Assembly: GCF_015207735.1 (NCBI RefSeq)
Contig: NZ_JADEWG010000008.1
Span: 1 to 64,000 of the forward strand
Length of the DNA: 64,000 nt
From: [Phormidium] sp. LEGE 05292
Lineage (GTDB): Bacteria > Cyanobacteriota > Cyanobacteriia > Cyanobacteriales > Aerosakkonemataceae
Direction of reading: 5' to 3'
Under the pieces are notes generated by a model. It saw only the letters and a program-made list of their open reading frames with translations. It did not search any database and was not told the DNA's origin. Positions 9,269-18,811 of the stretch are shown one piece after another. How positions within the stretch are numbered: the stretch's first letter is position 1; each line of letters begins with the position of its first letter. Made by a program: the position numbers and the translations under genes.

Positions 9269-9346
9269 AATTTCTTGTTAGGTAATGGGTAATAGGTAGG
9301 AAAATTAGCAATAACAAATCTCATGCCATCTTTAGATTTGAAATTT

Positions 9347-9379
9347 CCAATTAACCACCAATTACCAATTACCAATTAT
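9347..9379. repeat. CCAATTA heptamer repeat
   Basis: Imperfect tandem copies of CCAATTA/CCAATTACC, just upstream of the YajQ-family gene. Related CCAAT(A/G)AC units occur at 38148-38177 beside pyrE. Confidence 0.7.
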
Positions 9380-9405
9380 CCCCAGTTAGCGTTCAGTTAC
9401 TTGTT

Positions 9406-9897
9406 ATGGCCTCCACTTATTCGTTTGATATTGTTAGTGACTTTGATTACCAAGAATTAGTAAATGCAGTCGATCAAACTACTAGGGAAATTAGTAGTCG
9501 CTACGACCTGAAAGATACTAAAACGACAGTAGAATTAGGTAAGGATACGATTACTGTTAACACGGATAGCGAGTTTACTTTAGATGCCGTGCATACAATT
9601 TTGCAAACAAAAGCAGCAAAACGTAATTTATCCTTAAAAATTTTTGATTACGGCAAAGTTGAAGCAGCTAGCGGTAATCGAGTCCGTCAAGAAATTACCC
9701 TAAAAAAAGGGATTAGCCAGGAAATGGCTAAACAAATTAGCAAATTAATTCGTGACGAATTTAAGAAAGTACAAGCTTCCATCCAAGGCGATGCAGTGCG
9801 AGTTTCCGCAAAAGTTAAAGATGATTTGCAAGCTGTTATTCAGCGTTTGAAGCAGGAAGATTATCCGGTAGCGTTGCAATTTACTAACTATCGCTAA
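9406..9897 (+). CDS. YajQ family (UPF0234) nucleotide-binding protein
   Basis: 163 residues that follow the family almost end to end: [24 protein letters not shown] at the start, [23 protein letters not shown], and a C-terminal [23 protein letters not shown]. YajQ proteins are small cytosolic proteins with two ferredoxin-like domains. A Xanthomonas member binds cyclic di-GMP and acts with a transcription factor, but that role is not established in cyanobacteria. A diguanylate cyclase is encoded elsewhere in the window (32611-34125); any link is speculative. Confidence 0.93.
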   Translation: MASTYSFDIVSDFDYQELVNAVDQTTREISSRYDLKDTKTTVELGKDTITVNTDSEFTLDAVHTILQTKAAKRNLSLKIFDYGKVEAASGNRVRQEITLKKGISQEMAKQISKLIRDEFKKVQASIQGDAVRVSAKVKDDLQAVIQRLKQEDYPVALQFTNYR

Positions 9898-10018
9898 ATT
9901 TTAAAGTTGGTTGGGTATGATTTCCCAACTAACTAATGCAAAAAGGCAGAAGTTAGAAGGACATAAGATTTTTAACTTTTATATTCATTTCTGCAATGCT
10001 GCACTCGGTTTTAAAAGT

Positions 10019-10501
10019 ATGGCTAATCTGACAAAGATCGATCGCCAAAGAGAACATCAAGCCAATGAACGCACGTTTTTAGCTTGGTTAAGAACAGCAA
10101 TTGCCTTAATTGGTTTTGGTTTTGCTATTGCCCGTTTTGGCTTATTTCTCCGACAAATAGAGATTTCGTTTACAGGTAAAAATACTATTCCCGATTCTTT
10201 GATTAATTCCCAAAGTTTAGGCATTAGTTTAGTAATTTTGGGAGTAATTGTCATTGCGTTATCTGTATGGCGGTACAACAAAGTTCTCCGACAAATTGAA
10301 GAAGCTAACTATAAACCTAGCCGTTTAATGGTGTGGTTAACTGCTGTAATTGTGATGGTTTTAGGATTACTAAGTATTCCTCTTTTGTTGTTGCGACATA
10401 ACCCTGTTCCTACTAAATTAAATCCACTAAACAGAAAAACAAATATTCCCTCTGTAGTCAATAAAAGTTTAATGACAACACCCGTTTTGAAGAGACGCTA
10501 A
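10019..10501 (+). CDS. DUF202 / YidH-like membrane protein
   Basis: 160 residues from the ATG giving MANLTKIDRQREHQANERT. The frame is open to 9911, but the DUF202 signature (ANERTFLAWLRTAIALIGFGFAIARFG) begins right after this ATG and the upstream part looks non-coding. Three membrane helices follow (about 23-40, 62-80, 99-120). The C-terminal 45 residues are basic and low in complexity. The function of DUF202 proteins in bacteria is unknown; related eukaryotic domains occur in vacuolar transporter chaperones. Confidence 0.85.
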   Translation: MANLTKIDRQREHQANERTFLAWLRTAIALIGFGFAIARFGLFLRQIEISFTGKNTIPDSLINSQSLGISLVILGVIVIALSVWRYNKVLRQIEEANYKPSRLMVWLTAVIVMVLGLLSIPLLLLRHNPVPTKLNPLNRKTNIPSVVNKSLMTTPVLKRR

Positions 10502-10965
10502 TTCTTGAAACTCAGTCCTACGCTACCTTGTCTTACGTGCTACGCACACGCTACGCGAACGTGGTTCAAAAAAAGTAATCAAACAGGATTAAGTATAAAG
10601 GGGGTATTTAACCCGGATTTGGTATAAACTGTCGCCCGAATGCTGATGCCTCCGGCACGCACTCGCGTTCGCCCCTACTCTTAACCGAGCAGTATTGCTT
10701 GTGGGGTGGAGATCCTGTTTGACGAGAGTTTTCACTTTATTTATATCTACCTACTTATTTATCGAGAAATATATTTGGAGTGCCTTGATATATACCTTTT
10801 AATAAAGGCAAAGTTATACCTTCCAATACCTTGTTAACTGCGGCAAAATCTTCCACGATCGGATCTGTGGTTCTTTGAAATGAACCAAGACTGATTTTTG
10901 CTTTTGGGGACTGAGATTCTCGATCGTCAAGCATTCCCCAAATTAATCCGGTTTACTTAATTATT
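10502..10965. other. 464-base intergenic region with short repeats
   Basis: No convincing gene. It holds a repeat-like stretch built of CTACGCACACGCTACGCGAAC (two words abutting, about 10537-10563) and a GC-rich stretch at 10640-10680, both of a type often dispersed in cyanobacterial intergenic DNA. The promoter for the kinase gene presumably lies in the last 150 bases; I cannot place it. Confidence 0.55.
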
Positions 10966-12264
10966 ATGAGTACGAAAAAACCCTATTTAGGGAACGGAAG
11001 TCATTATTTTCAAAGCCTGTTAAATCAACGGCTTAATCACCGCTACCGTATTATTAACCACTTAGGACAAGGTGGTTTTGGTTACACATTTCTGGCGGTA
11101 GATGAACAACAAAATTTACAGCCTTGTGTGATTAAACAAGTATTCTTCCAAAGTAATACAACTCATCATCAAACTACTACAGAACGCTTTCATCAGGAAG
11201 TCAAGAAATTAGCTCAATTAGGCGAACATCCTCAGATTCCTGAGTTATTCAATACCTTTGAGCAAGATGGCTGTGGCTTTATCGTGCAAGAATGGATTGA
11301 TGGTTTGACTTTGGAACAGGAAGCAAAAGCAATTCCGTTTAATGAGGTTGAGGTTTGGCAATTTCTGCGAGAAATATTACCAGTTATACAGCATCTCCAC
11401 GATCGCCAAATCATCCATCGAGATATTAAACCTGCTAATATTATTCGCCGCCAGAGCGATCGTCAATTAATCTTAGTTGACTTTGGTGCAGCAAAGCAAA
11501 TCACTCACCTCAACTCATGTCATACAGGAACGATGATTGGCAGTGTAGAGTATGCTGCGCCAGAACAAATCAAAGGTCAAGCGGTTTTTGCTAGCGACTT
11601 GTACAGTTTGGGTGTAACTTGCCTGTATCTGTTAACGCAGATGCGACCTTTTGATTTGTATGACATTGTTGAAGATGACTGGAAGTGGCAAGCTTATTTA
11701 CCTCAACCTATTAGTTCCGAGTTAAAAGCGATTTTGTATAAATTATTGCAACCAGCAGTCAGACGACGTTATCAGTTAGTATCAGAGATTTTAGCAGATT
11801 TAAATTCTTCAACTGAGAAACAAACAGATAGTGCGATTCAGAGCAGAAATTTTTCCGATTCTACTCTGCTCAAATCAATTACTAACTTTGTTCAGAAAAC
11901 TCCGTCCGTATCTGGAGCTACAGTCTACCTCCCATTAACGCAGAATTGGTATTACCTGCCTGGTAGAGAGAACGCCTGGGATTGTGAAACCGAAAAAGCT
12001 TTTTTTTTAAGTCTGCGATCGACAAGTGCAGCAAACACGCCTCCTGTTCGAGAGACTTTGCCATTTGCCCAAAAAATTATAGTACTCAAAGCATTTCCTT
12101 TGGTGCGGCAAGCCTTGATTGTCAGCATCAATGCGTTGATTGGCGGCGTAGCGATGGCTTTTCTGGTGTATTGCTTGGGAAACATTCTTTTTTTCATCAG
12201 TACGCCTCCCTATCCGAATGCTACTCCTTTAAAGGACGAACGATCAACTTTGAAACTTTATTAA
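10966..12264 (+). CDS. Membrane-anchored Ser/Thr protein kinase
   Basis: A 432-residue Hanks-type kinase. The glycine loop LGQGGFGYTFLAVD is followed by a catalytic Lys in VIKQ. HRDIKPANI (about 150) and DFGAAK (about 172) form the catalytic and metal-binding loops, and APEQ the activation-segment end. A single membrane helix lies near the C-terminus (about 381-412), so the kinase domain should face the cytosol. A juxtamembrane linker of about 130 residues has no recognisable domain. All key kinase residues are present. The gene for a 78-residue membrane protein follows 20 bases later. Confidence 0.92.
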   Translation: MSTKKPYLGNGSHYFQSLLNQRLNHRYRIINHLGQGGFGYTFLAVDEQQNLQPCVIKQVFFQSNTTHHQTTTERFHQEVKKLAQLGEHPQIPELFNTFEQDGCGFIVQEWIDGLTLEQEAKAIPFNEVEVWQFLREILPVIQHLHDRQIIHRDIKPANIIRRQSDRQLILVDFGAAKQITHLNSCHTGTMIGSVEYAAPEQIKGQAVFASDLYSLGVTCLYLLTQMRPFDLYDIVEDDWKWQAYLPQPISSELKAILYKLLQPAVRRRYQLVSEILADLNSSTEKQTDSAIQSRNFSDSTLLKSITNFVQKTPSVSGATVYLPLTQNWYYLPGRENAWDCETEKAFFLSLRSTSAANTPPVRETLPFAQKIIVLKAFPLVRQALIVSINALIGGVAMAFLVYCLGNILFFISTPPYPNATPLKDERSTLKLY

Positions 12265-12284
12265 GTGTTAGTAAATTACCTCCG

Positions 12285-12521
12285 ATGACTTCCACTAGTT
12301 TAGTAAAAAAATTGCGGGTTTACTACTCGAAACTATTCGACAAAGATGTGGTTGAACTGGTGTTTACCTTCATTTTGCTATTTATGACGACTTGCATTGG
12401 CTCAATGCTAATGATTTGTTTTTTCTGGGAAATGGAAAAGCGATCGTTACCTCAAACAGAAACTAAACAATCGTTTGGCTTGCTTGTTCCAAATTTACAA
12501 AGTACTAAACGCTTGTCCTAG
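12285..12521 (+). CDS. Small single-helix membrane protein, unrecognised
   Basis: 78 residues from the ATG MTSTSLVKK. The frame extends upstream to 12171 but would overlap the kinase, so I take the internal ATG, 20 bases after the kinase stop. One strong membrane helix (VELVFTFILLFMTTCIGSMLMICFFW) is flanked by a basic N-terminus and a polar tail. I do not recognise the family. Its position suggests co-transcription with the kinase, possibly as partner or substrate; that is inference only. Confidence 0.5.
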   Translation: MTSTSLVKKLRVYYSKLFDKDVVELVFTFILLFMTTCIGSMLMICFFWEMEKRSLPQTETKQSFGLLVPNLQSTKRLS

Positions 12522-12590
12522 AGATGACTGGAAATCACATTGTTTATCCAACCACAATCCAAGAAGTTGCTGATTAAGAAAGAATTCAGT

Positions 12591-12628
12591 TTTAGCGCTC
12601 TTATTTCAGATATACTAAGAGCGCTAAA
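12591..12628. promoter_or_regulatory. 13-base inverted repeat upstream of the YnfA-family gene
   Basis: TTTAGCGCTCTTA and its exact complement are separated by 12 bases. The right arm ends 18 bases before the ATG at 12647. No T-tract follows, so it is not an obvious terminator. It could be an operator or a leader hairpin masking the start. Confidence 0.5.
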
Positions 12629-12646
12629 GCGCAACAACATACCTTT

Positions 12647-12970
12647 ATGCAAAATTTTGTTTTCTTCCTAATTGCTGCATTTAGTGAAATTTTTGGTTGC
12701 TACAGTTTTTGGGCGTGGTTGAAACTTGGAAAAAGTCTACTTTGGGTTATTCCAGGACTGTTTTTTTTAGTCATCTTTGCTATTACTCTCACTAAAATAG
12801 ATGCTTCAAATGCTGGCAGAGTATATGCCGCTTACGGTGGTATTTACATCTTAATATCTCTCCTCTGGTTATGGTTAGTTGAAGGTGTCCAACCAGACAA
12901 GTGGGATTTGTTGGGCGTTACAGTTTCCCTCATTGGAACATTCGTGATTCTGTTTAGCCCCCACCACTAG
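12647..12970 (+). CDS. YnfA family (UPF0060) membrane protein
   Basis: 107 residues with four membrane helices and the family signatures [13 protein letters not shown] near the N-terminus, [12 protein letters not shown] in the middle and [21 protein letters not shown] at the end. UPF0060 proteins are small four-helix inner-membrane proteins resembling small multidrug-resistance transporters; the natural substrate is not known. A perfect inverted repeat lies 18 bases upstream and may regulate the gene. Confidence 0.92.
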   Translation: MQNFVFFLIAAFSEIFGCYSFWAWLKLGKSLLWVIPGLFFLVIFAITLTKIDASNAGRVYAAYGGIYILISLLWLWLVEGVQPDKWDLLGVTVSLIGTFVILFSPHH

Positions 12971-13130
12971 TAAAAAATGTCATCCTAAACAAGGATTATA
13001 TCTTGCTTTATATCTCACATTTATATCTCAGATATATTGATTTACAGAAGTTTACGGTGCTACATTAAAAATATAAATTGAGTCAGTTTAATCCAGCAGT
13101 TACTTTCCTAATGTGTCGTAGCTAATTAAG

Positions 13131-13442
13131 ATGAAACCTGTTAATTTCTTGAACAATTTTCGGTTTAAGTTCTTAATTTTTGATTTAATCTTTCTCACCA
13201 TAGCCATTGTACTCTTAGCTCAACCTAACTTTGTTCAACCAATCACTTCAGAACGAGCGCAAAATCCACAAGCATCTCAATTAGAAAATGTCCAAAAGCC
13301 TAGATGGTTAGTTTTTGCAACTGTCGCTGGAGTAGTAGGTTGTATTGGGTTAGTCGCTTTACGACAAAAGCATCAAGCAGCGATGAGAAAAAATCCTGAT
13401 TCAAAAGAGAATACAGCCGCAGAAGATACCTATTTTGGTTAA
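13131..13442 (+). CDS. Small two-helix membrane protein, unrecognised
   Basis: 103 residues. Two membrane helices (about 11-30 and 60-78) flank a Pro/Gln-rich loop, and the C-terminal 20 residues are charged. The first helix might instead be a signal peptide cleaved near AQPN. No family is recognised. The next gene (DUF7219-like) starts 26 bases later, suggesting an operon. Confidence 0.6.
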   Translation: MKPVNFLNNFRFKFLIFDLIFLTIAIVLLAQPNFVQPITSERAQNPQASQLENVQKPRWLVFATVAGVVGCIGLVALRQKHQAAMRKNPDSKENTAAEDTYFG

Positions 13443-13468
13443 TCAATTTGTTGCAGGAACAGTTAGAA

Positions 13469-13696
13469 ATGTCCACTAAAAACGAACTTTTGTATGCTCG
13501 CTCGCGCTATCACGGAAAAATCACACCAGACCATTTAGTGTTTAATGCAAACTTACAAGAATTTGCTCAACGCACTAATTACATCACCAGTTTAGAAACA
13601 AACGGTAAAATTTCCAGAGAAGAAGCTTATCAAAAAATTGAAGACCTCTGGCAACAGTTTGAACTCATCTATCAACAGTTAGAAATTGCTAGCTAA
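13469..13696 (+). CDS. DUF7219-like small protein
   Basis: 75 residues from the ATG MSTKNELLYARSRYHG; an in-frame TTG at 13448 would add seven residues. The core YARSRYHGKITPDHLVFNANLQEFAQR is a pattern I associate with a cyanobacterial small family (DUF7219), of unknown function. It is predicted cytosolic and mostly helical. It follows the two-helix membrane protein closely and precedes the glycosyltransferase-like gene by 69 bases. Confidence 0.65.
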   Translation: MSTKNELLYARSRYHGKITPDHLVFNANLQEFAQRTNYITSLETNGKISREEAYQKIEDLWQQFELIYQQLEIAS

Positions 13697-13765
13697 ACAT
13701 TTAGAAAGACTGTTGAACTTAACTCAACCTCAAATCATTGATCATTTTGAAAACATTGTCAGGAA

Positions 13766-15214
13766 ATGAAACCTAAAGAAACTTTTTTTGTAATTCCAAC
13801 ATACCGACTCAGAGATGTAGCGGAGACGATCGAAAAATATGATGATAATTTCTGGGCAAACGGACACGCACCCAAAATTATAATTTTTGACGATTCAACT
13901 TTAGTTAACTACGAAAAGTACTACCCACTTTTAGAGCAAACAAAAACCGTCAACGATATATTTTACGTCGGTCCTCAGGAGAAAGAACAATTTATTACAT
14001 TCTTGAACGAAAGATTACGGGATAAAAAGTTAGAATCGTTGGTCAGAAATTTATTTCGCCCTAGTTACGGAGGCAATCGCAACTTCACATTGATGTACAC
14101 TCTTGGACATTTAATGGTGAGTTCTGACGATGATATGCGACCTGATGCACTAATCGAAACAAGTCCCGAATCTTTAAAAACAGATGAAATTTGTCGAGGC
14201 AAATTGTTTGGGGCAAATGAAACCGGATTTGTTCATCGATCGTTTGATTTACTAACAGCATTTGAAGATGTTTTGGGACAGAAAGTAAGCCAAGTTCCAG
14301 AAAACTATGAGATTGGAGAATTGGTTGTTGACACGACAATGGATCTGGAAACTAACACTACGAAAGGTTACTTCCGAGAAAATTCTTTGTTATTGCGATC
14401 GGGGGAAATTTCCGAGGATGCCGTTGTTAAAATGGCTCAGACCTTTCGGACAGGAACCAATGACATTGATACGCTGGATTTTGTTTATATGTATCTCAAT
14501 AATGATAATCAAATTAATCCAGACGATTTAAATGAATTGTATGTTCTTGTTAATTTCCGACCCGTTGTAACTAACAAAAATTGGCGAATGGATTGTGGTG
14601 TTGCTGGCTATGACAATCGACTAGGATTACCACCATTCTTTCCCACAAGATTGAGATTTGAAGATTACATTTATAGGCTTTGGATTCAGCAAAATGGCAT
14701 TGTTGCAGCCCATGTTGATGCAGTACAAAACCATATCAGAAATAACTATATGCGTAATCCGCTAGTAAGTGAAATTTTCAACGAGGAAATTTCCAATCTG
14801 CTGAAACGCAAAATTAAAGATAGCCTCTATGAACTTGATGATTTGAGTATTAAGTTTGGCTACACAGGCGAAATCACTTTGCAAGATTCAGAGGAAATTT
14901 TGCAAAAAATTACTGCAATCTATACTGATATTATCAAAGCGGCAAAAAGAACTCAAGATGAAGATCGTAAGCAATCGCTGCAAAGATTTGCTGATAGTTT
15001 AACGAGAGTATTTTATGGATTTGAACCGGACTTTTTCCAGCAAAATGTTTCCAGAATTATTGATGATGTAGTGAGTCAGTTTCAAGCTGCTTTGGAAATT
15101 TGGCCTACATTGGTTGAAATTTGTTACTTCCAAAAAGACAAAAAAGATTTGCCGCAGACTAGAGTCAAAAATCAAAAACTCAAGTCTAGAAATGGTTCTA
15201 AAGTACATAATTGA
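13766..15214 (+). CDS. Predicted GT-A-type glycosyltransferase, family not recognised
   Basis: A 482-residue soluble protein. The N-terminus reads as a nucleotide-sugar transferase: beta-strand FFVIPTYRLRD (7-17), IIIFDDS (38-44), then GGNRN (102-106) and VSSDDDMRPD (118-127), which resembles the DXD metal-binding motif. A later RFEDYIYRLW may hold the catalytic base. The last 150 residues are predicted helical. No membrane helix or signal peptide is present. I infer a cytosolic GT-A enzyme acting on an unknown sugar and acceptor. It does not match a CAZy family I can name. The upstream neighbours are two short proteins of unknown function. Confidence 0.65.
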   Translation: MKPKETFFVIPTYRLRDVAETIEKYDDNFWANGHAPKIIIFDDSTLVNYEKYYPLLEQTKTVNDIFYVGPQEKEQFITFLNERLRDKKLESLVRNLFRPSYGGNRNFTLMYTLGHLMVSSDDDMRPDALIETSPESLKTDEICRGKLFGANETGFVHRSFDLLTAFEDVLGQKVSQVPENYEIGELVVDTTMDLETNTTKGYFRENSLLLRSGEISEDAVVKMAQTFRTGTNDIDTLDFVYMYLNNDNQINPDDLNELYVLVNFRPVVTNKNWRMDCGVAGYDNRLGLPPFFPTRLRFEDYIYRLWIQQNGIVAAHVDAVQNHIRNNYMRNPLVSEIFNEEISNLLKRKIKDSLYELDDLSIKFGYTGEITLQDSEEILQKITAIYTDIIKAAKRTQDEDRKQSLQRFADSLTRVFYGFEPDFFQQNVSRIIDDVVSQFQAALEIWPTLVEICYFQKDKKDLPQTRVKNQKLKSRNGSKVHN

Positions 15215-15224
15215 TTTGATTAAT

Positions 15225-15270
15225 TGAGGTATAGCGAATAAAAGCTTTATACTGCGATCGTTATACCTCA
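15225..15270 (+). terminator. Possible terminator hairpin after the glycosyltransferase gene
   Basis: TGAGGTATA and its exact complement TATACCTCA flank a 28-base loop that itself holds AAAGCTTT. There is no T-tract, so it may be a factor-dependent or bidirectional end between converging genes. Confidence 0.35.
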
Positions 15271-15465
15271 CCAAGATAGAAAATGCTATTGATTACAACC
15301 TAAATTCTTAGTGACTAACAGGACATCCTCCTCTGTTGATAAAAATTGCTCTTTAATAAATCCAGTATTTTTCTGTTTTTGTAAGGTAAACCTAAGTTTT
15401 AATTTATGTTGCCTGTCTCCTGAAACTAGAATTTCTGGATCTCATTTACCTGTAACCTGCTGTAA

Positions 15466-18400
15466 CTATTTCTGTCGAACTGGAATTTCAATAATAAACT
15501 CTGTACCTTGACCTAATTGGGAGTTACATTTTAATTTACCATTGTGTTTTTCTACAATAATGGAGTGAGAAATACTTAATCCTAACCCTGTACCTTTACC
15601 TACAGACTTTGTTGTAAAAAATGGATCAAATATTTTACTTTTAATATCTTGAGGCATTCCTACGCCATTGTCAGCAATACTAATAATTATTAACTGATTT
15701 TTCACTTGAGTTGTAATTGTAATATTTCGGGGTTCGGGTTGAGTTTCTAACGCATCTATGGCGTTTGCTAAAATGTTCATAAACACTTGATTCAATTGCC
15801 CTGCGTAACATTCTATCAGGGGTAATTTGCTATATTTTTTAATTACTGAAATCCCAGAAAAGTGAGGCTTGGCTTTTAGTCGATGTTCTAAAATCATGAT
15901 CGTGCTATCAATCCCTTCGTGAATATTGACTACTTTCATATCAGCTTCATCTAAGCGGGAAAAAATCCGCAAACTCTGTACAATATCTTTAATTCGAGTT
16001 GCGCCCACTTTCATGGAATTTAATAATTTTGGTAAGTCTTCGACTAAAAATTCTAAATCAATTGCTTCTGCTTCCATTTGAATTTGTTGCGCGGGAAATG
16101 GGTAATGGACTTGATAAAGTTCGAGCAATTTAAGTAAGTCTCGGATATAATCGGTAGCGGGTTGAATATTGCCATAAATGAAGCTTACAGGGTTATTAAT
16201 TTCATGGGCTACGCCTGCTACCATTTGTCCTAAAGAAGACATTTTTTCGCTTTGAATTAATTGGGTTTGAGTCTGTTGTAATTCTTGTAATGCTATTTCT
16301 AATTGTTGGGTACGTTCCCGACTTTGGGCGTATAGTTCTGCTTGGTTAAGGGCGATCGCTAATTGTACCCCCACAGCTTCTATTAATTCTACTTCGCTGT
16401 CAGTAAAAGGACGTTTATAGCGAGTATGTCCGAAACTAAAAGCGCCCACTTTACCAGATTGAGTTTGAATGGGTAAAATTAAAATTGAAGTATAACGTAA
16501 CTCTGAGAGAAATTCTCGCAAAATTGGATCGGGGAAAGTCCTAACTTCATCAACTTGGAAAATTTCCCGCATCATAATTTTTTCACATAAAGGGCCAAGC
16601 ACAGTTGCTTTATATAATCCTAATATACTTGGCAAAAGGTCGTTTTTTGCTTCTTTAATACATTCCCAAGTTTGGGGATTACTATCATAATGATACCAAC
16701 CAAAAGCGGCGCGATCGATCTGTAATAAGCTACGGGCTTCATTTACCGTAGTTTCTAAAATGCGATCGATATCTAAAGAATTACGAATTTGGTTAGCAAT
16801 GCGATTAATTAATGCTTCTTGTTGTGCTAATTTGCGGAATTGTGCTTCGGAGTTTTGCAAAGCTATTTCGGCTTTTTTGCGTTCGGTAATATAAGTAGAA
16901 GTAGCAATGATTCGGTGAATTTTCCCGGCTTGATCTTTGAGAGGAGTTAAAGTTGCCATTAACCAAACTTCTTCATCATCAATGTTCGTACAACTTTCAT
17001 AAGAAATAGAAGCTTTGGCGGCTAAACATTTGTTAAATCCCTGCCGAAATTCGTTGGATAACTGTGGAGGAAAAAGTTCTTCAGGAGTTTTACCAAAAAT
17101 AGCTTGAGAACTAATTCCAGTAATTTTTTCTGTTGCGGGATTCCAACCAGCATAAGTAATATTGCCATTTTCAGCAACATCAACGACACATATAATATAA
17201 TTAACACCATCATAAATACTGGCTAAAAATTGCTCTCTTTCTCGTAAAGCAGTTTCAAATTGTTTACGATCGCTAATGTCGCGTCCTTCAGCAATTAATA
17301 ATATTACCTCTCCGGTACGATCGCGAAGCGGCTTTAGAGAAAAATCAATAGTTGCCGCCTGATTATTTGCGCCCCAAACATCCACTTCATAGCGGACTAA
17401 TGCGCCTTTTGCTGCTTCTTTAATAGCGGTTTTTAATTGTTCTTGTACCTCTAATAAATCCTCATGGCTAGTCAGCGATAACCTGGTAATTAATCTATCT
17501 TCCTCTACCCACCATCGGGTTTGCCAAAAAGGTTTGTTAACTACATCGGAAGAGGTAATTCCTGCAAAATCTAATGCGGCTTGATTGATTTCAATCAAAG
17601 TACCATTTGGTTGTAATAAAGCAACAAATTGGAAGGATTGATCGAAAATAGCACGAAATTTAAGCTCATTGTCTTGCAGGGCTTTTTGTACTTGTTGTCT
17701 TTGGCTATCAATTCTGGTTAAAAATCTAGCCGTACACCAAATTACCCAATTAAAAAAGATAATATTTAACAGACTCGATAAAGTGATGGCAATTTCTGGG
17801 GAATAACTATTACTGCGATAACCGATTAAAATTAGCCAGCCGACAATTAATGGCATTGCGATCGCAATAGGTGACATCCGTCTTGCCATAATTCCCCCAG
17901 CATTTTCGCTAGTGAAAGTTCTGATCCAACCATGTTCGGGAGCAGCCAATAAAATTCCCAAAGACAATAAAACAATTGCTATACTTGTTGGCAATAGCAT
18001 TATAGTATAAGAACCAAATCCATAAAAATCTTTGATTTGATAAACCTCACCTAAAAAACCAATTAAAGAAATCAAAAAAGCCATAACACCAAAAAATTGA
18101 GCAGCACTATAAAAGTTTTTTACTAAAAGTAATAATGCTATACTTAGAAAAACAAAAGTAATAGCTGTATTAACAGTCAAACTTTCTGGTATCTTCCAGA
18201 AATTAATCTGAAAAAATAAGGAAACCATTTCTAAAGTCTCTACAAAAATTAGCAAGACTAAACAACCAAAAGTCAAAATTGGTAATTTAGCTTTAACCTT
18301 TTCTTGATGCCATAGCCACAATGTTAACCCGGATAAAATTAATCCTAATCCAGGAGCATTTATCGAATTAAAATAAAGGTAAAACCCAAATAAAATACTG

Positions 18401-18489
18401 ATTACACTAGTAAATTGAGATAGCAGCTTCAGTAATTTAATAAATTTGGATATTTTTTCTATATCTTTTTGTGACATTGAATATTTCAT
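15466..18489 (-). CDS. Membrane sensor histidine kinase with PAS, PAS, GAF and HATPase domains
   Basis: 1007 residues. The N-terminus has about eight membrane helices (30-270). PAS domains begin at about 276 and 418, and a GAF domain covers about 563-720. The phosphoacceptor His is in GVAHEINNP near 760. The ATPase has the N box (NQVFMNILANAIDAL, about 900), DNGVGMP (about 943) and GTGLGLS (about 966). There is no receiver domain, so phosphotransfer must go to a separate response regulator, none of which is adjacent. The start with AGAG six bases upstream was kept over an ATG four codons later. The signal sensed is unknown. Confidence 0.93.
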   Translation of the reverse strand: MKYSMSQKDIEKISKFIKLLKLLSQFTSVISILFGFYLYFNSINAPGLGLILSGLTLWLWHQEKVKAKLPILTFGCLVLLIFVETLEMVSLFFQINFWKIPESLTVNTAITFVFLSIALLLLVKNFYSAAQFFGVMAFLISLIGFLGEVYQIKDFYGFGSYTIMLLPTSIAIVLLSLGILLAAPEHGWIRTFTSENAGGIMARRMSPIAIAMPLIVGWLILIGYRSNSYSPEIAITLSSLLNIIFFNWVIWCTARFLTRIDSQRQQVQKALQDNELKFRAIFDQSFQFVALLQPNGTLIEINQAALDFAGITSSDVVNKPFWQTRWWVEEDRLITRLSLTSHEDLLEVQEQLKTAIKEAAKGALVRYEVDVWGANNQAATIDFSLKPLRDRTGEVILLIAEGRDISDRKQFETALREREQFLASIYDGVNYIICVVDVAENGNITYAGWNPATEKITGISSQAIFGKTPEELFPPQLSNEFRQGFNKCLAAKASISYESCTNIDDEEVWLMATLTPLKDQAGKIHRIIATSTYITERKKAEIALQNSEAQFRKLAQQEALINRIANQIRNSLDIDRILETTVNEARSLLQIDRAAFGWYHYDSNPQTWECIKEAKNDLLPSILGLYKATVLGPLCEKIMMREIFQVDEVRTFPDPILREFLSELRYTSILILPIQTQSGKVGAFSFGHTRYKRPFTDSEVELIEAVGVQLAIALNQAELYAQSRERTQQLEIALQELQQTQTQLIQSEKMSSLGQMVAGVAHEINNPVSFIYGNIQPATDYIRDLLKLLELYQVHYPFPAQQIQMEAEAIDLEFLVEDLPKLLNSMKVGATRIKDIVQSLRIFSRLDEADMKVVNIHEGIDSTIMILEHRLKAKPHFSGISVIKKYSKLPLIECYAGQLNQVFMNILANAIDALETQPEPRNITITTQVKNQLIIISIADNGVGMPQDIKSKIFDPFFTTKSVGKGTGLGLSISHSIIVEKHNGKLKCNSQLGQGTEFIIEIPVRQK

Positions 18490-18811
18490 TTTTTCTCTGT
18501 ATATTGGCTATAATTTAGGAGTTTTTGGATAAAAATTGCCTATATTAAGCTAGCTAACAGCCATGTAATGTTCATATCTATCCCTTGCACCCCTGCTGCC
18601 TCAACAAGCAATTTAAAAGATTAACAGCTTAGTTGTTTTACCACCAGATAAACTGATTTTATTAGTATCTTGATGTAATTGATACCCGATTAACTACTGA
18701 AAATTAAGGGTTTGTAATGAAAAAATATAAATAAACAAATTAGTTAAAAATACAGACAATAAACCCCGCCTAGAGAGACGGGGTAACACCGAGAGATAAA
18801 TGAAATTTATT
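18490..18811. other. 322-base AT-rich intergenic region
   Basis: Spacer between hemL (minus strand) and the sensor kinase start. It contains the probable hemL terminator (18763-18784). I see no further gene or structured RNA. Confidence 0.55.
18763..18784 (-). terminator. Probable hemL terminator
   Basis: On the minus strand ACCCCG pairs with CGGGGT across a 10-base loop, about 30 bases after the hemL stop, followed by a TTATT stretch. The stem is short and the T-tract weak. Confidence 0.5.
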
